Shown here: positions 57,547 to 64,000 of the stretch, piece by piece
Position numbering within the stretch: the first letter of the stretch is position 1
How the letters are laid out: each line of letters starts with the position of its first letter
Source: Plantago major
Taxonomy: Eukaryota; Streptophyta; Magnoliopsida; Lamiales; Plantaginaceae
NCBI GenBank assembly: GCA_026545765.1
Contig: CM048839.1
Location: forward strand, 45,616,677-45,680,676
Length of the DNA: 64,000 bases
Direction of reading: 5' to 3'
Made by a program: the position numbers and the translations under genes
The notes under the pieces: generated by a model
Database searches by the model: none
Seen by the model: the letters and a program-made list of their open reading frames with translations, nothing else
What the model was told of the DNA's origin: nothing

Positions 57547-58417
57547 TATATATATATATCCTATACATGCTTTACTCAAGCGGTGTTAACAACCCACCAT
57601 CGAGCTTGAGTGAAGAAATGAAGCAACGAGTTCCAAAGAATGGAGGAGAATTATATTTTGATCATGATCGAGAATTGGTTTGGGGAAAGTAGAGAAGAAA
57701 ACCCTAACCCTAGTTCGAGAAATTGGTTTGAGTGAGAAGTGGAAGATGAACATCATCGAAAGGTAACCTTGTTGGCCCTACTTTTGTATTACCGGTGTTA
57801 AAAATCACTAGCTCTTCCCCGGAAAAAAAATATAAAAGAAAGTACCCAAAAAACAAAGGTACAAAAGTTTCGGAGTAGATCTGTGGTCCTTGTGATCACC
57901 ATTTTCGTATTGGACATGTTACAGATACTACCCATATACCGGCGTGGCCCTAAAAAGCTACATGCCCGTGAGGGTTGATGGCATGTATACTTAACCAGTA
58001 CGCACAAAAGTGCGGAATTCGGTAAAACAGACACTACCAAAAAATGTAGAGACTAAAAGAGCCCAATGATGGCCAACCAAAAGCATACGAGTCGGCAAAA
58101 CGACTGCAAAAAATAGTATGTCAAAAGGAAAAAAGAAATGAAAAAATAACGGAGCAAGTAGTCTATGTGTGAAGCAACCGATGAAGTAGTTATGATGATG
58201 AAGGAGAAGTTGAAGATTTGTCATTGAGAGAAGACGAAGTTGAAGGAAGGAACTCGGTGTCCGGAAGGATAAGTCCCCTTGAAATATCCTTTATTCTGCC
58301 TTGTTAATGATGCTTAGCCAAACACTCCTCTATATTATCCTACCTATTTTACTTACCAAGCCAACCCGAGTACTACTTTTATTTGTGCCTTAACTATTGG
58401 GAGCAGGATTGCATAAC
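57547..58417 (+). other. Athila-like element remainder, no gene
   Basis: No recognisable protein. A single cactaccaaaaaatg at 58032 resembles a CACTA end but has no partner. The sequence is low in information apart from purine-rich stretches around 57600-57760. Confidence 0.4.
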
Positions 58418-58422
58418 ATTAC
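58418..58422. repeat. Target duplication attac of the solo LTR, left
   Basis: Equals 59845-59849. Confidence 0.83.
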
Positions 58423-59844
58423 TGTTAGGAATATCTGTTAGTATTTTGATCATTCATTACATGTTCTTATCTTTGCCAGAAAGGTGATTAAGTACTCTTA
58501 GTTCACTTGAACATTGTAAAAGATGAAATCACTGAGTATGATTAGTCTAGTAAATCTTGTATTAGGATTATAGGTCTCTGAATGTAATTTTTATTTCCAA
58601 GAAGACCATGAAGATCAATCCTAGCAATTGAGCTTTTTCTGAAGATTACAAGCCCGGAGATTGCACAAGATTTATGAAGACACCAAGGTTTAGTCTCACT
58701 CGGAAAGACTATGTCCTTAATCCTTTCTTAAGTGCATTTAGTTACTTTTGAAACATGATTCTGGAACATATGACATCATGAGTATGGAGCATGCAAGCCA
58801 TCAGAACGGCTCATGTATCCGTTAAGACTAAAGAACAATGAACAGTACTATGCATTAAATGCATCGGCAGAAATGCTGCAAAAAGCAAGTCCTCTCTGAA
58901 ACAAGAGATAGTGACTTCTGAGTACATAGTTCAAGATATAAACGGATATAATTTGATAGAGAGCACAACGGATACAATTCAAACGCCTCTCAAATTTATC
59001 TATATATATCACACACTTAGATGCTTGAAATACATACCTTAGAACGCTCTATCTTGCAAACTTACAATCTAGCAAAGTATTCTCTCAAGCACTCTACTAC
59101 CCTTTCTGAAAGCTTTATGTTGCTTGAAGAATCACTAGTAGTTCTAAGTTGTCCTGAACCTTAACAAGAGATTGTTATTCGTGAAAGAGTTGAACTATCA
59201 GATAACCTTTCTGAAGCTCATTCTCCAGAACGGACATCAATTTGGGTCAGTAAAGAGCAGATTGTCATACACTGAACAAGTGTATTAAGTAGTCTTGTTC
59301 TATTAGGCTCTCTGGAAACATAACTGAAAAGTTATACAAGAAGCCTCTCTGACAAACCTTATAACCAACACCATCAAGGCGTGGAGTAGAGGAAGTACTT
59401 GATTTGGGAAATCAGGGAATAACTCCAAGGTTATTCTGAGTAGAGGAAGTACTTAGCTCTAGGAGCTGGGGAATAACTCAGGGGGAACATTTGGTTGGGA
59501 ACCATTTGTTTAGGAATCTTAGAATAGGATTATTGTAAGGTGAACTCAATTATCTGTTCTAGTGAATTCTAGGTCTCAGAAAGACCGAAGTGGATTAGTT
59601 GGAGGATTACGCCACCTCCAGATACCACTATACTTGCTGTGTTATTTACCTTTCTGTATTTATCTTTCAGCAAAGCACACACACTTACTTATTGTTTCTA
59701 CACTTACCTATCTTAAAGTCTTCCGCGCTCTGAATTTAAGTATCAGAAACCCCCCGGTTTCTGAGAAACTGTGTTTATCGACAAAAGTTTAAAAGGCTAT
59801 TCACCCCCCCCTAGTCTTTTACTTTGCCGTTATCTGGACCAACA
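58423..59844 (+). mobile_element. Solo LTR of a Sirevirus-like Copia element, 1.42 kb
   Basis: Begins tgttaggaatatc and ends gttatctggaccaaca, with the ttcaccccccccta tract about 45 bp before the end. These are the usual start and tail of SIRE/Maximus-type Copia LTRs. The flanking 5-bp duplications (attac) are identical and no primer site or internal sequence follows. An intact element therefore inserted and then lost its interior by recombination between its LTRs. Confidence 0.85.
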
Positions 59845-59849
59845 ATTAC
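59845..59849. repeat. Target duplication attac of the solo LTR, right
   Basis: Equals 58418-58422. Confidence 0.83.
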
Positions 59850-60113
59850 CGCGAGGTAATGATCTTGAAATACACCTTGAGGACATTGGGTTACACTTGT
59901 AACTGCTGGCTGTAGTGAGTGATGTTTACTTGTTATTTGTTTGATGTGGAGTCATAGAGGTTCGAGTTGAAACTAAGTGAGTCAGTGGAGTTTGAACGTT
60001 AGAAACTGGCTGCTTGTCTATGTGGTGGTTTATGTTGTTTACTCATTTCATAGTCACTTCTCATATATCATTATTGCCTTGCTCAAGGATGAGCAAGAAA
60101 CTGGTTTGGGGTG
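59850..60113 (+). other. Athila-like 3' internal end with purine tract
   Basis: Host-element sequence resumes after the solo LTR and leads to ctcaaggatgagcaag and then ctggtttggggtg (60101-60113), the purine-rich primer tract directly before the 3' LTR. Confidence 0.6.
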
Positions 60114-60838
60114 TGATGTGACAATGAAATGTGCGATATTGCATGCTTTTAGACTCTCGTTTTTTGCCCTAGATTCATTATTTGTATCATATTATGGTCA
60201 ATTACCAACATCTTGTGTATTTTGTAGGTCATGATCGCGTTTTTGAGGAATTGCACGATTTCAGGCACCAAAACGACATAATTGTGCGAAATCGAGAAGG
60301 TTAAGCAAATACGCTGAATTGGCCGTTGCACGGAGTTCGAGGATTAAAAACATGTCATGCGACCAACCAATGCGAAGATAATTGAAGGTGCAACAACATT
60401 GTAGAAGACCACTTTTCGAGGAAACGAAGTTACGAAGCCCGAAATCGAAGAACAAAGAAGAACAGAAAAAACCTGCAGGAATAGCACTTGGTGGTCGACT
60501 ATGGACCGAAGAAGCCTCTCTGCGGTCCACTGTCGACCGCAGTTAAGGCTCTGTCTGATTTCTGGGCCTTTTCCTTGCCTGTCAGGCTAGAGCCCGCCTT
60601 CCTAAACCTTCCTTATTGAAGAATGGCGGCTAGAGCACGAAATTTCAAGTTTAAGTGGGGTCTCATAATTCTACACCGCTCACACAACAAGCTCTCGAAA
60701 GAGAGGACCAGTTTTCGGGGAAGTGAAACCCCAAAATCGCTGGCCGTCAGGCACCGAGAAGGAGGAAACCCTAGAAGCAGCACGAAGACATCAGAGACTA
60801 AGCTTCTTCTTCTTCTTCGTTCTTTATTGTTCTTTTCG
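60114..60838 (+). repeat. 3' LTR of the Athila-like element, truncated
   Basis: Matches 41087-41790 with a few percent divergence and some short length differences. The match stops at about 60836 (attgttcttttc). The remaining ~570 bp of the LTR, and any target duplication, are not found to the right. Confidence 0.83.
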
Positions 60839-62005
60839 AACCCAGCATCACCATGTTTATATTTTTAGCCCCGTTTGTGCCCAGAAAATTACCGTTTTAC
60901 CCCTGGACGTTGCAGAATCATAGATATGCCTTTCTACAATTTAAACCAATTTATCCTAGCTCCAGAAATTATCGTTTTGCCCTTATGACCCAATTTCCCC
61001 TTTTTGACCTATTAAAACCGGAGTCGAGGCTTTTTTGGAGTTAGCAAGTGGTGCTATTGGAGGATTTAAGGTTCTAGGTGACTTTGGAGAATTCGAGTTA
61101 CAAGTAGGAGCTTCCGTGGTTGGATATGTTAAGCTTGCTTTCGTTTCGATTTCGAGGTAAGGGGTTTCTTTGACACTTTGCTTCTATTTTATTGTTATCG
61201 TATATATGTATCGTTTTAAGAATTGACAAATAACTTATGGTTATTATATCGAGTTATGGGACTTGATATAATAGTCTATTGAAAAGGATCAAGTATGTGT
61301 ACCCATAAATGTTTTATCGTGATTGCGAAGCTTGAAATCGTTTTGTTCAAAAGCATGGGTTGAAAATATATTTTATGCTCATCGATATGCCTATGAATTG
61401 TTTGGCCCTTTCGAGGGAATGTCGTGCTTTTGGAGATATCCCATTGTTATGTTATCCCTTTGGTAGGACATTGTTATTGTTATGTAAAAGTCAACCTGTG
61501 TGCCACCACGGTTCGTGTGGACATAGTGTATTATCTGATTGAGCAAAAGATATGAATTGTTATTGTTTTGAAAAGTTTTCCATGCAAATTATTTTGGATA
61601 TGTAAACGTATTGATATATATGTATGTTTGAAATACTCTGCTTGATCCGGTAGAAGTGTCTTTGAGGCTCACCCTTACCCACCACTTTCAGATATTTAGT
61701 AAGTGACTGTGGACGAAGGTATTTCAGAGTTGTGGCAGTTTGACTGGTGCCGAATTTAAGTGAAGACTTGGATTAATTGTTGCGTACTCTGAGATTTGTA
61801 ATTTTAAGATGATTTGTACTGCTGGAATTGTTGTTATGTATAGAGGACTTATAATTATTGTTGTATAAGGGAATTTAGATGCTCTGTTTGTACCACTCCA
61901 AGATATTTTATGCATTTAAGGATTAAAGGAAGGCTTCGTCTTTGCGTGAGCCTATCTCACGATAGACGGCCGATCGCGCCAAAATGATTGATTTTGGGGC
62001 GTGAC
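60839..62005 (+). mobile_element. Probable LTR fragment of a Ty3-type element
   Basis: Ends in gattttggggcgtgaca, a common 3' terminus of plant Ty3 (Tekay-like) LTRs. It contains phrases common in such LTRs (ttaccgttttacccctg, agtaagtgactgtggacg). A start could be tgtttatattt at 60854, but the neighbouring five bases (cacca and cacat) do not match as a target duplication. The junction cuts into the 3' LTR of the Athila-like element, so a deletion or complex insertion is likely. Confidence 0.45.
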
Positions 62006-63180
62006 ACACATAATTTTGCGTGGATTAACCACTTACACCTAGCAACATAGGTGGATTGTGTCATGTGCATTTAGGTTTGTAGGATTGAACTAATTAATTC
62101 CTAGTTCCCTTTCATTTGTTGGTACTCATAAGTTCTTTTTGGCTTATTGTCAGCAATGGCTAATGGAATAGGTAATTGTAACGTTATTTTGCTTTAACAT
62201 TGGCAAACTTGATCTCGGTAGTTAGTTTATTCTAATCTTCAATAACATAATTTTGATGTTTCTTTTCAACTAATGTACTTAATGAAGTATCTATTAACAA
62301 GTTGTTTTGTATCATTTGGTGATATGTTTTGTGTAGACGGTAACATTAATGCTATCAATATGTGTTTTAAACTAAAGGTAGTATATAACCAAAAACTTTG
62401 GCGCGTGTAGAGTCTAGGTTTGGCGCGTGTACCGACAATAAAGGCGGATATGTGCAAGTTTCTATCTATTCACTGAGAAAGAGAAAAAGAAAGGTCTTCT
62501 CTTCATCCTCAATTCTCTCTCTAAGAAAGAAGACAAAACACATTAGTCTTCTTCAACAACTCACAAGCCTTGGTACATTCCAAGATCGACCAGCAATCAT
62601 TAATGACGGATCCAATTTCTCATCTTCTTCAAATTTTCTCCATCTTTTGCTTGTTATTTTGGATTTAAATTCATCATATTTTGGTTGATTTGAGATTTTT
62701 TTCAAAATCGTATGACAACCATTAATGGCATCTGATCTCTTCGTCAAAGTATTTGAAGCGTCAGAAACTCACGTAAGATGGCACACTATATACCCAGATC
62801 CAACCACGGGGGTGATGACCAGAGAGTTTCGAGAAGAATACGGGATGAGGAGATCGAGAAAGAAGACACATTGTTTTCTGGTGGTGAAATCTCATGTCTC
62901 CCAGTTGCGTTTTCCGATGATGGTCAGACTTATCTGCTCTTGCTATTGTGATATTGAGCTATTTATTAGTGTATTTCTACCGGAGGAACTATTGTGTCTT
63001 AGACTACTACCTGCAATGGTGACGGCTCACGCATCACGCATGATTTTGATCCACGATTTAGATTTGTGACGGTGACGTCATCGTGCCGTCATGAAATTCC
63101 AATTTTTTTTTAAAAAAAAACATATTTAACATATTATAAGAGTGTTTAGAAGTTGAAATTGATAAAATTGCATTTTTAGA
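62006..63180. other. Intergenic, with a weak open frame
   Basis: A CT-rich leader-like stretch (62450-62590) precedes an open frame at 62725-63069 (MASDLFVKVFEASETHVRWH at its start). The frame matches no family I know and has a hydrophobic tail. It may be a small gene or chance. A and T runs at 63103-63120 separate this from the transposase region. Confidence 0.3.
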
Positions 63181-63323
63181 ACTTGTTTTATAATTTATTG
63201 AGCAAGAATATATTACAACAAACTGCAGAGAATTTAAAAATCAAATGGAAATGCAACAAACACACGATACACAAATGCATTAAACTAACAAACACACACT
63301 ACACGATTGGGCAAGCTTCACAG

Positions 63324-64000
63324 TCAATGCATCCTCCAAATATGTTCCATCAAGTCCCTTTGGAGTTCTTCATGCGTGCACCTACTGTGCATTTGCCGTG
63401 AAAAGTTCATGTATTCCGGGATAGAATTTATTGTAGATTGCGCTCGTCGGATACGAACTCCGTCAATCACATGTGGTACATTCTCACGGGTATCTTGTTC
63501 GAACTCTTCGATTTCCTTGTCATAGTTTATGTATTTGTGGCGCTCATCCTCAACTATCATGTTGTGGAGTGTGATGCAGCAAACACATAATTTTTTTGAG
63601 TGTGGCACTGTCGTGTGCAAGGGCCAGATTTCGTATAATTGCAAATCGTGCTTGCAGTACTCCGAAAGCACGTTCCACATTTTTCTGGCAAGACTCCTGA
63701 TGCTCAGAGAACTTGGTTTCTTTGTGCGTTACCGGATTCGGGATGGCAGGAACAAATGTAGCCCAAGCTGGGTAGATGCCATCGGTTAGGTAGTAAGGCA
63801 TGTTGTACTGATGGCCATTGACCTCAAAGTTGACCTGAGGTGCCGTGTCGTTCAGGAGATCGTCGAACACCGGTGAACGTTGCACGATCGACAAGTCATT
63901 GTATTTTTCGGAAATCCCGAAGAATGAATGTCGTATCCAAGTATCTTGGGATGCTACTGCTTCTAAAACAAGGGTAGGCTTTTTGCTTCTGCCTTGAAAT
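63324..64000 (-). pseudogene. PIF/Harbinger transposase (DDE_Tnp_4), 3' part, runs off the window
   Basis: On the minus strand from 64000: PTLVLEAVASQDTWIRHSFF, then NDLSIVQRSPVFDDLLND, YYLTDGIYPAWATFVPAI (with a catalytic Asp), HQESCQKNVERAFGVLQARF (with the catalytic Glu) and CITLHNMIVEDER, ending at the stop near 63324. These are the signature blocks of plant PIF/Harbinger transposases. The frame changes once in a run of seven A (minus strand, about 63589-63595); removing one A would join SATLKK to the CITLHN block. The copy may therefore be dead, or the run miscalled. The N-terminal half and the right end of the element lie beyond the window; no inverted terminus with a TAA/TTA duplication was found to the left. 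Confidence 0.88.

Larger units (their letters stand above)
41087..60838 (+). mobile_element. Athila-like LTR element lacking recognisable pol, heavily nested
   Basis: Sequence 41087-41790 recurs at 60114-60838, giving two LTRs in the same orientation. A gag part (PF03732-like) follows the 5' LTR. The phrase gcgcttcttgggagacaac at 52632 is characteristic of the region after the coding part in Athila-type Ty3 elements. A tract ggatgagcaag...ggtttgggg precedes the 3' LTR, as in that group. No protease, reverse transcriptase or integrase is seen, so it is a non-autonomous or reduced fossil with several breaks. The 3' LTR is cut short, so a right target duplication is missing. Five later insertions lie inside: SINE, CACTA, two MULEs (one with a Stowaway) and a solo LTR. 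It is clearly older than these. Confidence 0.82.

Noticed and set aside
57700-57720. Telomere-like accctaaccctag
   Set aside because: Only about two units are present, so this is a chance match within purine-rich sequence.
58032-58047. CACTA-like terminus cactaccaaaaaatg
   Set aside because: No inverted partner, subterminal repeats or 3-bp duplication were found in the rest of the window.

Overview
The window is nuclear DNA from a flowering plant, almost certainly a eudicot. It is AT-rich, its splice sites and leaders are plant-like, and nearly every repeat belongs to a plant transposon family: Copia, Athila-like Ty3, CACTA, MULE, hAT, PIF/Harbinger, Stowaway and a tRNA-derived SINE. No tRNA, rRNA, CRISPR or bacterial operon is present. 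Only one host gene is clearly recognisable: an intronless S-adenosylmethionine decarboxylase of the BUD2/SAMDC4 type at 16211-17226. It has a TATA box and a leader without upstream ATG, but its frame is broken after codon 16. A possible first exon of a second host gene lies at 39981-40050.

Layout, left to right. 1-6805 is gene-poor and holds one small MULE-like MITE. 6811-12536 is a complete-looking non-coding LTR retroelement (target duplication catgt) built around three tandem arrays. 14672-15612 is a short CACTA element (duplication ata) about 440 bp upstream of the SAMDC TATA box. 18860-22032 is a non-autonomous hAT element (8-bp duplication acagtgat). 22651-28150 is a broken Ty1/Copia element with unusual TA...TA LTR ends (duplication ctcca). 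It sits directly against the left end of a ~10 kb MULE (about 28156-38135) that carries two convergent genes: a Ulp1/C48 SUMO-protease-like gene on + and a FAR1/MULE transposase on -. Its introns are filled with a TAATGTT heptamer that follows the sense strand of each gene.

41087-60838 is a nested stack. The base is an Athila-like, pol-less LTR element (5' LTR, gag part, 3' LTR cut short). Into it have inserted a SINE (43204-43382), a 7.7 kb CACTA element with broken TNP2 transposase (43440-51139, duplication tac), a non-autonomous MULE (52914-54180, 9-bp duplication aaagagatt), a second non-autonomous MULE in an (AT)n tract (55657-57546) that itself holds a Stowaway MITE (56338-56579), and a Sirevirus-like solo LTR (58423-59844, duplication attac). 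60839-62005 looks like part of another LTR. The right edge (63324-64000, -) is the 3' part of a PIF/Harbinger transposase running out of the window.

No pathway is encoded. Relations between parts are parasitic (non-autonomous copies beside possible sources of transposase) or regulatory (a CACTA element near the SAMDC promoter). The most unusual signals are the sense-phased heptamer of the MULE, the three related arrays of the 6.8-12.5 kb element, the motif shared by the two small MULEs, and the broken SAMDC reading frame.
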